A stretch of DNA of 64,000 bases. Source: Vibrio sp. CAU 1672. GTDB lineage: Bacteria > Pseudomonadota > Gammaproteobacteria > Enterobacterales > Vibrionaceae. The number at the start of each line of letters is the position of its first letter. Position 1 is the first letter of the stretch. The notes beneath the pieces were generated by a model that had not been told where the DNA came from, ran no database searches, and saw nothing but the letters and a program-made list of their open reading frames with translations. Position numbers and translations under genes: made by a program. Shown here piece after piece: positions 9,090 to 18,308 of this stretch. The stretch covers positions 1-64,000 of the forward strand of contig NZ_JARHUF010000012.1 of NCBI RefSeq assembly GCF_029223195.1. Reading direction: 5' to 3'.

Positions 9090-9526
9090 AACGCATACTC
9101 CTTGTATACATAACTATAAAATGGTCCAAAAACTTGAGCGTGAGCCCGAGTTTGATTCTGTTTTATTTCTTTCTGTTTACTACTCAAATTTGTCAAATGA
9201 ATGATGGTGTTGTGGTCATTCACTTAACATCCACGGTCTTGACTAACAGTCCTGTTAATATTCTGTTTGTATCGAACGTCTATCCTGACTTCAAGTGTTT
9301 TGTAACAAAAAAACAAAATTTCATTACATATAACGCTAGGTAATCGTTGATTGTCTACGTGTCAGTGAAAAATAACAACAAGTTACTACACTAGACAGAG
9401 GTCAGACCAGAATGAAATAAAAACTTACATAACAAGTACATAAACGCTAAAAAAAATAAAAAGAGCCACTAGCATATACACTAACAGCTCTTGCTATGAT
9501 GATTGGAATCAAGTTGACAACAATTC
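9090..9526. other. Intergenic region upstream of pntA
   Basis: This 437-base AT-rich stretch holds the pntAB promoter region on its left and the terminator of the HlyU-family gene at 9453-9492 on its right. The short open frames in it (such as 9134-9343 plus) have no ribosome site and unusual composition, so I do not call them genes. No operator is recognisable. Confidence 0.6.
9453..9492 (-). terminator. Rho-independent terminator after the HlyU-family gene
   Basis: On the minus strand AAGAGC and GCTCTT pair around an inner TTAG/CTAG helix, followed by a T-rich run (TTTATTTTTTTT). It lies 35 bases past the stop at 9527. Confidence 0.7.
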
Positions 9527-9808
9527 TTAATCGAAGATGCTCTCACCCATTTGATCAATGAACATTTGCGATTTTTTCAGCATTAACTCGTTGGCGTCTT
9601 GCTCTGAGCCTAGCAAGTCTGAACGGATAAAGCGGTGATTTTTCACTTCACCATCGATCTCTTTAGTTATTCGCCCGGCAACCCGATACTGTCCACCCTC
9701 AGCAATACTCTCTTGATAAATCAAAAAACCTTTATACTCTATCGGTTCTACAGCCTTTGGTTGTTCAGGCTCTTTGCGGCCGCCGAACAATCGTGAAAAC
9801 AGTCCCAC
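9527..9808 (-). CDS. HlyU-family (PF10115 type) small protein
   Basis: This 93-residue protein opens with MGLFSRLFGGRKEPEQP, a short amphipathic start. A conserved core follows (EYKGFLIYQESIAEGGQYRVAGRI, HRFIRSDLLGS, MFIDQMGESIFD). I recognise the family labelled HlyU in Pfam PF10115. This is not the ArsR-type HlyU regulator of V. cholerae and has no visible DNA-binding helix-turn-helix, so the name should not be read as a function. The start is GTG with GGGAGGT just upstream. It is 53 bases downstream of the ComFB-type gene and ends at a strong terminator, so the two may be co-transcribed. Confidence 0.8.
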   Translation of the reverse strand: MGLFSRLFGGRKEPEQPKAVEPIEYKGFLIYQESIAEGGQYRVAGRITKEIDGEVKNHRFIRSDLLGSEQDANELMLKKSQMFIDQMGESIFD

Positions 9809-9861
9809 TGTACCTCCCGGGTAATACTTTATTTAGTGCTCTCACAACTAAATGTTTTGCT

Positions 9862-10230
9862 CTACTTCAGGTTAATATTGAGAATAGGTTTTTCAAACCA
9901 ATCCAGTTCACAGTCTTCATCATAACGGGTATGGGAGAAAATGACAGGAACATCACTTTCACGATTCTTGCGCCGATCTTCGATAACCATCTGGGCCGCA
10001 TTGGTTACTGCAACCTCAACGCTCTGTTTAAACTGTTCAAGCTTATTTTCAGGGAGGGCGGAAAGGAAATCGATATCGTGTCTGATGTAGACGGGCTTAA
10101 GCTGAACCAGAGCCAAACATGCAATATCAGCCAATTGCTCATGGTTGAACTGCTCCGTGTACTGCGTTGCTGCGAGTTCCTGCCCGACTAGCGTTTCCAT
10201 GTAATTGTGTACGTCTGAACTTATCTGCAT
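9862..10230 (-). CDS. ComFB-family (late competence) small protein
   Basis: This 122-residue helical protein shows the ComFB pattern: HNYMETLVGQEL at residues 8-19, ADIACLALVQLKPVYI at about 34-49, then a helix with repeated valines and alanines. ComFB proteins of cyanobacteria and Bacillus bind cyclic di-GMP; the cysteines seen in some Gram-positive members are absent. The ATG has GGAG upstream. It is divergent from a membrane GGDEF protein and near a second GGDEF response regulator, so a c-di-GMP receptor role is a reasonable inference. The C-terminal 30 residues (SHTRYDEDCELDWFEKP) are outside the usual core. Confidence 0.7.
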   Translation of the reverse strand: MQISSDVHNYMETLVGQELAATQYTEQFNHEQLADIACLALVQLKPVYIRHDIDFLSALPENKLEQFKQSVEVAVTNAAQMVIEDRRKNRESDVPVIFSHTRYDEDCELDWFEKPILNINLK

Positions 10231-10483
10231 ACCGGACTCCTTTGATTAGACACAACTACATTATAGCAAGGTTAATATTACAACAACTCATTGATTGTGT
10301 TTAATTTAACCAACTTCTCTGTTTTTGTCGCAAACAGAGTCAAAAGGCTTGGAAATTTCATAAATACACGTATTCTTAGTTTTTTTAAAATAATTGCGCG
10401 TGTAGTTTATTCATGTGGTGTTGGGTCAATCTGTCATGCAACTCTTAAGCTATACTCAACTATTTGCAGGTAATTTATAATAG

Positions 10484-11722
10484 ATGTCTTCATCTTTAGT
10501 GACCTCTAAAGGGGTTAGATTTCTCTTCCCTATCGTGCTATTGGCTTTTGTTAGCCAAGGTATGGACAGTATTATTCAGTTGACCAAAAACAATTGGGGA
10601 GTTGCGGAGAATTTACCCTATGTTTTGCTGAGCAGTGCACTATTGATGTGTTACTCGTTTAGGCAGGGGCGTGCGTGCAAAGTGTGTATCGCTATGTTGC
10701 TGTCGTATTTCATCATCCAGTACCGCCTGCAGGTCCCTCTTAGCTCAGGAACGACATTACTTGAACTAACACTACTAACTACTCTGTTACCGGTGTCTCT
10801 CTTCGCGGTGTTTTTGTTTGATGAGGATGGTTTCGACTCTAAAGCAATCCTAATCTACATTTTACTGCTGGCCATGTTTGTATTTTGGTCTTACATCACG
10901 TTAAGTTACTACGTAGAAGGCGGTTTTGAGGACTGGACTAACGGCATCCTGTTCATTGTACCAAGCATATCTAAACTGCCATTGGTACTTGTGCTCTACT
11001 GCGTGGGAATTATCCTTTTCCTAGCAATTCTGTTGCTCAGAAAGAATGAAATCATCCATGCAATTTTGTACTCTGCTATTGTCTTAGCGTCCGCCACATT
11101 CATATTCTTCGACGTGCAGTACATCTCCAGCACAATGTATACCTTAATGGGGTTGCTGATTATTGTTTACTCTACATCAGCCAGCTACCAACTCGCTTTT
11201 ACTGACAGCCTGACCCAAGTACCCAGCCGACGAGCACTGGATCTCGACCTTAAGCATTTGGGCCGTAAATATACCATTGCCATGCTGGATATTGACCACT
11301 TTAAAAAGTTCAACGACACCTATGGCCACGACGTCGGTGATGATGTGTTAAAAATGGTCGCATCACGCTTGAGTAAAACCAGCGGCGGCGCTATCGCCTA
11401 CCGCTTCGGCGGCGAAGAATTTACTTTGGTATTTAAGGGAAAGTATGCGGAACAATGTAAAACTTACATTGAAGACGCGCGAATGCAAATCGAACAGTAC
11501 GGGGTGGTTGTGCGCAATGAAATGTTGCGTCCGGATGATCACGAACAAGGCATACAAAAACGTGGTAAAGGTGATGCTGAACATAAAACGGTATTTGTTA
11601 CCGCAAGCTTTGGTGTCGCTGACAGCCGGGTAGAACGTGACCCGGAAGAGGTCATCAAACTCGCCGATGATGCCTTATACAAGGCGAAAAAAGCTGGTCG
11701 GAACTGCATTAAATTCTCCTAG
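10484..11722 (+). CDS. Membrane-bound diguanylate cyclase
   Basis: This 412-residue protein has seven or eight hydrophobic helices in its first 230 residues and then a GGDEF domain. The domain shows DSLTQVPSRRALD, the metal-binding MLDIDHFKKFNDTYGHDVGDD and the active-site GGEEF at 309-313. It should make cyclic di-GMP from two GTP at the membrane. No RxxD inhibitory site precedes GGEEF. A basic insert of about 25 residues (RPDDHEQGIQKRGKGDAEHK) lies before the SFGVAD strand and is longer than usual. The gene is divergent from the ComFB-type gene and convergent with the next GGDEF gene, 22 bases apart. Confidence 0.92.
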   Translation: MSSSLVTSKGVRFLFPIVLLAFVSQGMDSIIQLTKNNWGVAENLPYVLLSSALLMCYSFRQGRACKVCIAMLLSYFIIQYRLQVPLSSGTTLLELTLLTTLLPVSLFAVFLFDEDGFDSKAILIYILLLAMFVFWSYITLSYYVEGGFEDWTNGILFIVPSISKLPLVLVLYCVGIILFLAILLLRKNEIIHAILYSAIVLASATFIFFDVQYISSTMYTLMGLLIIVYSTSASYQLAFTDSLTQVPSRRALDLDLKHLGRKYTIAMLDIDHFKKFNDTYGHDVGDDVLKMVASRLSKTSGGAIAYRFGGEEFTLVFKGKYAEQCKTYIEDARMQIEQYGVVVRNEMLRPDDHEQGIQKRGKGDAEHKTVFVTASFGVADSRVERDPEEVIKLADDALYKAKKAGRNCIKFS

Positions 11723-11744
11723 CGTCAGCGCATTTTGGCAGTGA

Positions 11745-12704
11745 TTATAGCGTAGTGATCATCGTATGGGTGTTTCGCCCCATAGACTTTGCCGAATACA
11801 AAGCATTATCAGCCTGGTCATATACATCTGAAATCGCTTCATGTCCGGTAGGTTGGAAGACATACGCCCCTTGTGACACCGTCACGTAACTAGCAACACT
11901 GGAAAATGCATGGGGATAAGCCAGTAATTGTACTGCTTCTTCAATCCTTGCTACCGCCTGCTCTGCCGCTTCTGCATCTGTAGTACTCAACAATACGACA
12001 AACTCCTCCCCACCATAGCGACCCACATACTCACCCGAACGGCAAAAGGTAACTTTCAACTGCTTCGCCAGAGCTTGCAGGCATCTATCTCCCTCAATAT
12101 GACCGTAATTGTCATTGAATGGTTTAAAAAAATCGACATCAAGCAAGATGAGAGTCATGGCCAGTTTATGCCGACCATGCCAGCCAATCATGGTTTCAAG
12201 TGTATGGTCAATATACCTACGGTTATACAACTTAGTCAGCCCGTCTTCATTCGCTTGCTGCTGCAGTTTCTGGTTCATTTCTTCAAGCTGGGCGGTCGCT
12301 TGTTTAAGCTCACGGCGCATTTGAGCGATACGCTGCATCGCGATCAACTTAGAATTAAGTACAAGCTTATCCACTGGTTTGATTAAATAGTCGTCTCCCC
12401 CGGCGTCAATCGCACGGGCGATCATTTCAGGTTCTTCATGACTACTTAAGAAGATGATAGGAACCCAGTCAGGAAATGAATCACGGATCCGCCGAGACAC
12501 CTCAAAACCATCCATGTCCGGCATCGAAATATCCAGTAATACCAGCTCAGGATCAAAGCTTTTATATACTGCCAAAGCCTCTTTTCCATTGCTTACTGCC
12601 TTTACTATGTGACCTTGCTGCTTCAAACGAATCGCCAACTGCATCCTGTCCAGTTGAACATCGTCGACCAGAACAATACGCATCGAGGTCGCTGACTGCT
12701 GCAT
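11745..12704 (-). CDS. Response regulator with GGDEF output
   Basis: This protein of about 319 residues has an N-terminal receiver domain (IVLVDDVQLDRMQLA, phospho-acceptor in LVLLDISMPDMDG, lysine in YLIKPVDK). A coiled-coil linker (RRELKQATAQLEEMNQKLQQQ) leads to a GGDEF domain with LLDVDFFKPFNDNYGH and active GGEEF. Five residues before GGEEF sits RSGE where an inhibitory site would read RxxD, so feedback inhibition may be weakened. I place the start at the ATG at 12704; the frame stays open another 39 codons upstream, but that part looks non-conserved. No partner kinase is adjacent. Confidence 0.9.
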   Translation of the reverse strand: MQQSATSMRIVLVDDVQLDRMQLAIRLKQQGHIVKAVSNGKEALAVYKSFDPELVLLDISMPDMDGFEVSRRIRDSFPDWVPIIFLSSHEEPEMIARAIDAGGDDYLIKPVDKLVLNSKLIAMQRIAQMRRELKQATAQLEEMNQKLQQQANEDGLTKLYNRRYIDHTLETMIGWHGRHKLAMTLILLDVDFFKPFNDNYGHIEGDRCLQALAKQLKVTFCRSGEYVGRYGGEEFVVLLSTTDAEAAEQAVARIEEAVQLLAYPHAFSSVASYVTVSQGAYVFQPTGHEAISDVYDQADNALYSAKSMGRNTHTMITTL

Positions 12705-12886
12705 ATCCTGCTTCCAAATCGCTATTATTATTAAACGTATATCATAGTAACTGATACATTGCCCAAAAAGACGCATTTGAGCTGCTAAATTTTGTTTGCG
12801 CATCACGGATTCAAACTTCACTTATGGTAGCTATTTGACTCATTTGATATTAATATTCCGGCCTTTTGTAATGTAAGAGACGTACC

Positions 12887-13324
12887 ATGTCAGAAGCAAC
12901 GAACAGTGAAAGCAAAAAAATCGATCTAGAGAGCATTTCTCCTGAACTACGTAAAGTGATTGAGTTCGATCAGGTTCCTGAGGGAATGTTCGAAATGGTC
13001 ACTTCTATCCATGAAGTGTCAGAAGAGTCTGTTCGCGAAGCCTGGGATCAACTGCCAGCCAGCGCGCAAAACATTCTGGATAACTTTGAACAGTTCCACG
13101 CTTTGGTTTCTGTTGGTCAGGCCTTTGCTGGCATCAATGTTATGGAAGAGTTCCCAACGCTCAACCTGCCTGAAGGTATGACAGAGGAAGATAAAGATCA
13201 GTATCGCGCACAAATGCTCGATTCTGTACTATATAACTGTGTTAAAGACATGGTGAAACAGCTTAAAAAAGCACGCCGTGACCCACTGCTTAAACGCGAG
13301 TTTAAAGAAGTTTTTGCCAAGTAA
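12887..13324 (+). CDS. Conserved-looking acidic hypothetical protein
   Basis: This 145-residue protein is mostly helical and acidic in its first 110 residues, with a basic C-terminal tail (KQLKKARRDPLLKREFKEVFAK). I recognise no domain. Strong features are SPELRKVIEFDQVPEGMFEMV near the start and FPTLNLPEGMTEEDKDQYR in the middle. It has no signal peptide or membrane helix, so it is probably cytoplasmic. The ATG at 12887 is the first in frame. A bidirectional terminator follows 16 bases after the stop and separates it from modC. Confidence 0.75.
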   Translation: MSEATNSESKKIDLESISPELRKVIEFDQVPEGMFEMVTSIHEVSEESVREAWDQLPASAQNILDNFEQFHALVSVGQAFAGINVMEEFPTLNLPEGMTEEDKDQYRAQMLDSVLYNCVKDMVKQLKKARRDPLLKREFKEVFAK

Positions 13325-13340
13325 TTTTAGGTAAGCGTTT

Positions 13341-13367
13341 AAAAAGGCCGCAATTGCGGCCTTTTTT
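13341..13367. terminator. Bidirectional terminator
   Basis: AAAAAGGCCGCAATTGCGGCCTTTTTT is fully self-complementary, with A-runs and T-runs on both sides. It ends the hypothetical gene at 12887-13324 on the plus strand and modC on the minus strand. Confidence 0.9.
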
Positions 13368-13388
13368 ATTGTAAATAAAAGACATGGC

Positions 13389-14501
13389 CTAGTCTGACTG
13401 GTGAGCCATGGCAACATCCCGCTGAGTCACACTCACCCCTTTAATTTGTGCATACACCTGGTCACCCGACTGAAGGTTAAGGTCATCTAACGCCCAGGGA
13501 GTGATCGTAGCCCAAAGCACACAATCCGATGCCAGTCGCAAAGAAACACTAATGCTTTGTTTGTCTTCGCCTACATGATCAGGTTCAACAGAAAGGACCG
13601 TAGCGCTTAATACATTTCGAATCGACGTCGATACCGGCTTTTCCAATGCAATTGAGACATCATTCGCACGTACCTGCAGGCGTACTGGTGCTTGAGGCTC
13701 GGCATTGATCTTCTGCACCCAAAGGTCCGCATTATCAGCCAGACTCACGCAGGTGAGTGCGTATCTATCATGATGACATTTAATCCGGCCTTCAAACAAA
13801 CTGCTATGCTCCGAAAATGACTGCCATGGCCGCATTGCACGAGAAGCCCAAACCTCTTCTAACTTACCTGAGGTTAAAACCTTCCCTTTGTCTAATATTG
13901 TCAGGTGGTGAGCAAGGCGCAAGATTTCCTGCAAACTGTGAGAAACATAAATGATCGGGATCTGCACCTGTTCGGACAGTTCTTCTAAAAACGGCATCAC
14001 TTCACGTTTGCGTGGCATATCTAGCGAAGCTAATGGTTCATCCATTAACAACAAATCAGGCTTAGACAACAATGCCCTGGCTATCGCAACGCGCTGCTTT
14101 TCTCCTCCGGACAACGAGATAGGAAAACGTGCCAGTAAAGGCTTAATCGCCAGCAGTGATGTTACAGTCTCAAAATACGCATCATCGTGTTTTTTAACCC
14201 CATACAACAGATTACCTTGGACCGAATAATGCGGAAACAAGCGGGCGTCCTGAAACACATAACCTATATTTCGCTGGTATACAGGCAGGTTGATGCCTTT
14301 ATCGCTGTCGAACAATACATGCTGACCAACTTGAACTTTTCCCTGTTCAGGCGTTACCAAGCCACTAATAACATTAATTAGTGTCGTCTTGCCTGCACCA
14401 GAGCGACCCAAAAGGGCACTAATTCCGTTACCCGGTAACTCCAACTCTATATCGAAATAAGTATCAGCCAGCGACTGTGTAAACTGAATCTGTATCGTCA
14501 T
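13389..14501 (-). CDS. modC: Molybdate ABC transporter ATPase
   Basis: This 370-residue ATPase has Walker [10 protein letters not shown] (32-40), Q-loop FQDARLFPH, the signature [15 protein letters not shown] (130-144), Walker B LLLMDEP (151-157) and an H-loop histidine in YVSHSLQE. The last 80 residues form the TOBE/Mop molybdate-binding domain ([16 protein letters not shown]). It powers molybdate import through ModB. The start at 14501 overlaps the modB stop as ATGA; a start 14 codons earlier would sit inside modB and looks spurious. No modE regulator is present in the window. Confidence 0.96.
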   Translation of the reverse strand: MTIQIQFTQSLADTYFDIELELPGNGISALLGRSGAGKTTLINVISGLVTPEQGKVQVGQHVLFDSDKGINLPVYQRNIGYVFQDARLFPHYSVQGNLLYGVKKHDDAYFETVTSLLAIKPLLARFPISLSGGEKQRVAIARALLSKPDLLLMDEPLASLDMPRKREVMPFLEELSEQVQIPIIYVSHSLQEILRLAHHLTILDKGKVLTSGKLEEVWASRAMRPWQSFSEHSSLFEGRIKCHHDRYALTCVSLADNADLWVQKINAEPQAPVRLQVRANDVSIALEKPVSTSIRNVLSATVLSVEPDHVGEDKQSISVSLRLASDCVLWATITPWALDDLNLQSGDQVYAQIKGVSVTQRDVAMAHQSD

Positions 14502-15187
14502 GAAGTCGCTCCCAATCTTTTCGCCGCACGACGACGTAACCACTCAGACACCATAAGCGTAGAAAGCGCCAGAACAATAGAAATGACGCACAGGCGAGCA
14601 GCCGACATTTCAGCTCCCGGCGTTTCAATAAAGTTGTACATCGCCAACGGTAAAGTTTGAGTTTCACCCGGAATATTGGAAACAAAACTGATGGTGGCAC
14701 CAAACTCACCCAGACTACGGGCGAAAGACAACATGGTTCCGGTAATAAGCCCTGGTAACGTAAGCGGTAAGGTAATGGTAAGAAAAACCCGTAAAGGAGA
14801 TGCGCCAAGCGTAGCAGCCGCATGTTCAAGCCGTGGGTCGATACTCTCTAAGCTCAGCCTGACAGATCGCACCATCAAGGGCAGAGCCACCACCACACAT
14901 GCCACAACCGCCCCCTTCCAGTTAAAACTAAACACTACACCAAATTGTTCGTACAGCCAAAAGCCAACCGGGCTTTGCCTGCCAAGCGATATCAAGAGCA
15001 GATAGCCAATCACCACGGGGGGTAAAACCAGTGGTAAATGGATCAGACTGTCCAGTACAGATTTGCCGATAAATTGTTTGCGAGACAACAGCCACGCGAT
15101 AAAGGTACCCAAGGGTATAAGCCAAACCACGGCATGAAACCCGACCTTCAAACTGAGAATGAGAGCTTGATATTCTAGTTCAGTCAC
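14498..15187 (-). CDS. modB: Molybdate ABC transporter permease
   Basis: This 229-residue integral membrane protein has about six hydrophobic helices and the permease coupling loop [27 protein letters not shown] (EAA motif). [15 protein letters not shown] near residue 50 is typical of ModB. It forms the channel driven by ModC and loaded by ModA. The start is GTG at 15187 with AGGA upstream, eight bases after the modA stop. The stop overlaps the modC start by four bases. Confidence 0.96.
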   Translation of the reverse strand: MTELEYQALILSLKVGFHAVVWLIPLGTFIAWLLSRKQFIGKSVLDSLIHLPLVLPPVVIGYLLLISLGRQSPVGFWLYEQFGVVFSFNWKGAVVACVVVALPLMVRSVRLSLESIDPRLEHAAATLGASPLRVFLTITLPLTLPGLITGTMLSFARSLGEFGATISFVSNIPGETQTLPLAMYNFIETPGAEMSAARLCVISIVLALSTLMVSEWLRRRAAKRLGATS

Positions 15188-15195
15188 ACCACATC

Positions 15196-15951
15196 CTATT
15201 CTCTGAAACCAAAGCGCGTAAATACCGACTTAGCCTTAGCCGAGTGCAGATAATCAACAAACTGGTTTGCCAACGGCGAGTCATTGATCACAGCAGCAGG
15301 ATAAACAATCTTACTGTGAGCATCAACCGGCAGTTCAGCAACAACCGTCACTTTATCAGACAAACGGGCATCGGTTTTATACACTATACCCAAACGGGTT
15401 TCCCCGCGTTCAACAAATGTTAATGCCTGCCGGACATTCTTAGCCGGGGCAATCTGACGCTGGACGTCCGGCCACACGCCAATGTGTTGAAGAGCTTGTT
15501 TGGCGTACATCCCTGCCGGCACCGACATAGGCTCCCCTAATGCTAAACGTTGCTCTTGCAGGGCTTCCACCCAGGCCTGGCCGTGGTAAAGCTCAAAGTT
15601 ACGCGGTAACATAAAGCTGGGTGCAATCACCACCAAAGAGTTCTGCGTAACATTTGTGACACCGTCATTCCTCAAGAGCCCGGCATTTACCAGATACTTC
15701 ATCCATTTGGTATTTGCCGAAATAAACACATCAGCAGGTGCTCCATTAATGATCTGACGTGCTATGGAAGAGGAACCACCATAGACAGTGGTGACTTTCA
15801 CACCATGCTGATGAGAAAAGTCGTCAGCAATTTGATCAATGGCATTAGTCAGGGACGAGGCCGCATAAACTTTTAACTCTGCGCTGGCATTTGCTGTAAA
15901 TGACGCCAACAAAAACCCTAACGAACAAAGTTGTACACACCATTTTTTCAT
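15196..15951 (-). CDS. modA: Molybdate-binding periplasmic protein
   Basis: This 251-residue protein has a signal peptide (KKWCVQLCSLGFLLASFTANASA). The mature ModA fold shows VYAASSLTNAIDQIA and the oxyanion-binding YGGSSSIARQI. GAPADVFISANTKWMKYL, PVSAGMYA-like VPAGMYAKQAL and RGETRLGIVYKTDA follow. It captures molybdate or tungstate for ModBC. The frame is open 25 codons further upstream, but the signal peptide fixes the ATG at 15951. It follows cobQ by 71 bases on the same strand. Confidence 0.95.
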   Translation of the reverse strand: MKKWCVQLCSLGFLLASFTANASAELKVYAASSLTNAIDQIADDFSHQHGVKVTTVYGGSSSIARQIINGAPADVFISANTKWMKYLVNAGLLRNDGVTNVTQNSLVVIAPSFMLPRNFELYHGQAWVEALQEQRLALGEPMSVPAGMYAKQALQHIGVWPDVQRQIAPAKNVRQALTFVERGETRLGIVYKTDARLSDKVTVVAELPVDAHSKIVYPAAVINDSPLANQFVDYLHSAKAKSVFTRFGFRE

Positions 15952-16022
15952 AACTGAAGATCCCGTAAACTCACCCTTTGTCAGAAGGCAAGACATACTT
16001 GAGTGATATCGCTTTAGCGTAA

Positions 16023-17474
16023 TCATTGAAATAAAAAGTCCAAGTTCATATGTTGTTCTATTGCATCAGCAATGCGTTCAATTCCCTGCTCTTTCAGCTG
16101 TTCAAAATCCTGTTGTTTGACTTGAGAGCCATTCACCCATTCGGCAATATGAGCCAGCCCTTGGGCCTCATCAAACAATCCGTGTAAGTAAGTGCCAAGC
16201 ACTTGGCCACATTCGCTCATCGCACCTTCGCGGCTTCCGCCATCCAGCAGCAACGGCTGACAGCCACGCACCTTGCTTTCACCAACATGGATCTCATAGC
16301 CTTTTACTCTGACTGGCTTACTATGCAAACACAGGCTTGCTTCGGTATGAGTCAGCCGTTTATATTCGGTAAGCACCGTTTCCACATCCAATAACCCCAG
16401 TCCCTGGCTGGTACCGGCTTGGCCTTCGACCCCCAACGGATCAGATATGGATTTCCCCAACATTTGATAACCACCACATATACCTAACACTCTGCCACCT
16501 AACCGCAAATGCCGCTGGATATCCTGATCCCAACCTTGTCGGCGTAAATACTCCAGATCGGCACGTACCGATTTGGAACCCGGCAGCACGATCAGATCTG
16601 CTCGTTCCAGTTTTTCACCCTGGCCAACGAAACGTAAATTTATATCGGGATTAAGTCTCAGCGCATCAAAATCGGTATGATTGCTGATCCGTGGAAGAAT
16701 CGGCACCACCACATTCAGCTTTACCTCATCAGATATCACTTGTTGCTCGGTAATGGCATCTTCGGCTTCTAAATTCAAACCATGCAGATAAGGCAGAACA
16801 CCCAGCACCGGCTTACCGGTTTTTTCTTCCAGCCAGTCCAGGGCGGACTGTAACAGGCTGATATCCCCACGAAACCGATTGATGACAAATCCCTGAATAC
16901 GAGCCTGTTCCGATGCTGATAACAACGCTAATGTGCCATAAAGATGTGCAAACACCCCACCCCGATCGATATCAGCAATAATGATCACCGGCACATCAGC
17001 GGCCTCGGCGAAACCCATGTTCGCAATATCATTCTCGCGCAGATTGATTTCAGCCGGACTGCCAGCCCCTTCAACCAATACCGTGTCATACGCTGCTGTC
17101 AGACGTGAAAATGAGTCCAGCACTGTACTCATGGCCACTTTTTTATAGTCATGGAATCCTACTGCATCCATATCTGTCAGCGCTTTACCCTGCAGAATGA
17201 TCTGTGCCCCGGTATCGCTATTGGGCTTTATCAACACCGGGTTCATGTCGACGCTGGGCTTCAGGAAACAAGCCTGAGCTTGTACAGCCTGAGCTCGGCC
17301 AATTTCTCCTCCCTCTTTGGTTACGGCACTATTAAGTGCCATATTCTGCGGCTTAAAAGGGGCAATTTTTACCCCTCGGCGAGCCAATACCCGGCATAAG
17401 CCTGCCACTAAGACACTTTTTCCGGCATCTGATGTCGTGCCCTGAACCATTAAAGAAGGTATGACTGATTTCAT
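16023..17474 (-). CDS. cobQ: Cobyric acid synthase (glutamine-hydrolysing)
   Basis: This 483-residue enzyme amidates adenosylcobyrinic a,c-diamide at four positions in cobalamin synthesis. The N-terminal ATP-binding half shows [20 protein letters not shown] (P-loop) and [14 protein letters not shown]. The C-terminal glutaminase shows [11 protein letters not shown], the nucleophile cysteine in [13 protein letters not shown], and a histidine in GTYLHGLFD. The length is normal for CobQ/CbiP. No other cobalamin-synthesis gene lies in the window, which fits a salvage pathway. It lies directly upstream of modABC on the same strand and may be transcribed with it. Confidence 0.95.
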   Translation of the reverse strand: MKSVIPSLMVQGTTSDAGKSVLVAGLCRVLARRGVKIAPFKPQNMALNSAVTKEGGEIGRAQAVQAQACFLKPSVDMNPVLIKPNSDTGAQIILQGKALTDMDAVGFHDYKKVAMSTVLDSFSRLTAAYDTVLVEGAGSPAEINLRENDIANMGFAEAADVPVIIIADIDRGGVFAHLYGTLALLSASEQARIQGFVINRFRGDISLLQSALDWLEEKTGKPVLGVLPYLHGLNLEAEDAITEQQVISDEVKLNVVVPILPRISNHTDFDALRLNPDINLRFVGQGEKLERADLIVLPGSKSVRADLEYLRRQGWDQDIQRHLRLGGRVLGICGGYQMLGKSISDPLGVEGQAGTSQGLGLLDVETVLTEYKRLTHTEASLCLHSKPVRVKGYEIHVGESKVRGCQPLLLDGGSREGAMSECGQVLGTYLHGLFDEAQGLAHIAEWVNGSQVKQQDFEQLKEQGIERIADAIEQHMNLDFLFQ

Positions 17475-17711
17475 TTATATCACTTAGGAATAATGGGATG
17501 GGCAATCTTACCGTTTTCTGACCGCTTTGCTCAAGGAAATGAACTAAATACGGCTAATAGACGCGCTGTGAATGTGCAAGGTCGCGTTATCATGACTTCA
17601 TACGTTATTAGTGAAGAGACAGCTCTAAATATTGGCCCAATCACAAATATTGGCCTGTTTTTTGCTGTATTATCCGTTATTATCGGTTTTTCATTTTTGC
17701 CCGGAGACGTC

Positions 17712-18248
17712 ATGCTAGGTAAAGCTCTAAAGGTTGCAACCTTGGGGATGTGCGCACTACTGCCACTTTCTGCTCATGCGAATAACTTCAACTACAACAT
17801 GCTCGAGTTCAGAATGGGCACCAGTCCGGGAACGTTCGGCACTGAGTTCACCACCTATTTCACCGAGAACACTCATTTAATTGGCCGTTTTGATAGTGAG
17901 TTCAGTGGTGACTGGGACGCTGCAGGCGGAATTGGCTTTAACGGTCCTGCCGGCCAATTTGCCGATATCTATGGCCAAATGCTTGTGCACAATATTAAAG
18001 ACAGTGGTGGAGACAAGATCGGTGATGAATGGAAATCAGAAGTGAACATCGGCACCCGGATCTGGTTCATGCAGAACGTTGAGTTACATGGCCGGATTGG
18101 CCAAATTTTTTCTGACGATACATCCAACACGATTTTCAATGTCGGCGGCCGTTTCCATTCGACGCAACAGCTATCACTAGGCGTTGAGTTCAAAAACAAC
18201 GGTGTATATAAACATCAGCTCGTCATGTCAGCACGTTTTGCTTACTAA
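17712..18248 (+). CDS. Outer-membrane beta-barrel protein (small porin-like)
   Basis: This 178-residue protein has a signal peptide (GKALKVATLGMCALLPLSAHA, cut near residue 24). Alternating strands follow, ending in HQLVMSARFAY, with a terminal aromatic residue as in outer-membrane barrels. The size suits an eight-strand barrel. I know no function. The frame is open from 17493, but the signal peptide and the GGAGA just upstream fix the ATG at 17712. A bidirectional terminator follows 27 bases after the stop. Confidence 0.8.
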   Translation: MLGKALKVATLGMCALLPLSAHANNFNYNMLEFRMGTSPGTFGTEFTTYFTENTHLIGRFDSEFSGDWDAAGGIGFNGPAGQFADIYGQMLVHNIKDSGGDKIGDEWKSEVNIGTRIWFMQNVELHGRIGQIFSDDTSNTIFNVGGRFHSTQQLSLGVEFKNNGVYKHQLVMSARFAY

Positions 18249-18275
18249 GACGAAACCGACACATTCTTACAAATT

Positions 18276-18303
18276 AAAAAGCCTCTCATTTGAGAGGCTT
18301 TTT
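18276..18303. terminator. Bidirectional terminator
   Basis: AAAAAGCCTCTCA and TGAGAGGCTTTTT form a perfect 13-bp stem around two T residues. It serves both the outer-membrane protein gene on the plus strand and the retropepsin-like lipoprotein gene on the minus strand. Confidence 0.9.
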
Positions 18304-18308
18304 AATAT

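Noticed and set aside
9134..9343. Plus-strand open frame in the pntA upstream region
   Set aside because: No ribosome site, low-complexity hydrophobic start, and overlap with the expected pntA promoter.
9527..9808. HlyU haemolysin regulator
   Set aside because: The Pfam family shares the name, but the protein lacks the ArsR-type DNA-binding fold of V. cholerae HlyU.
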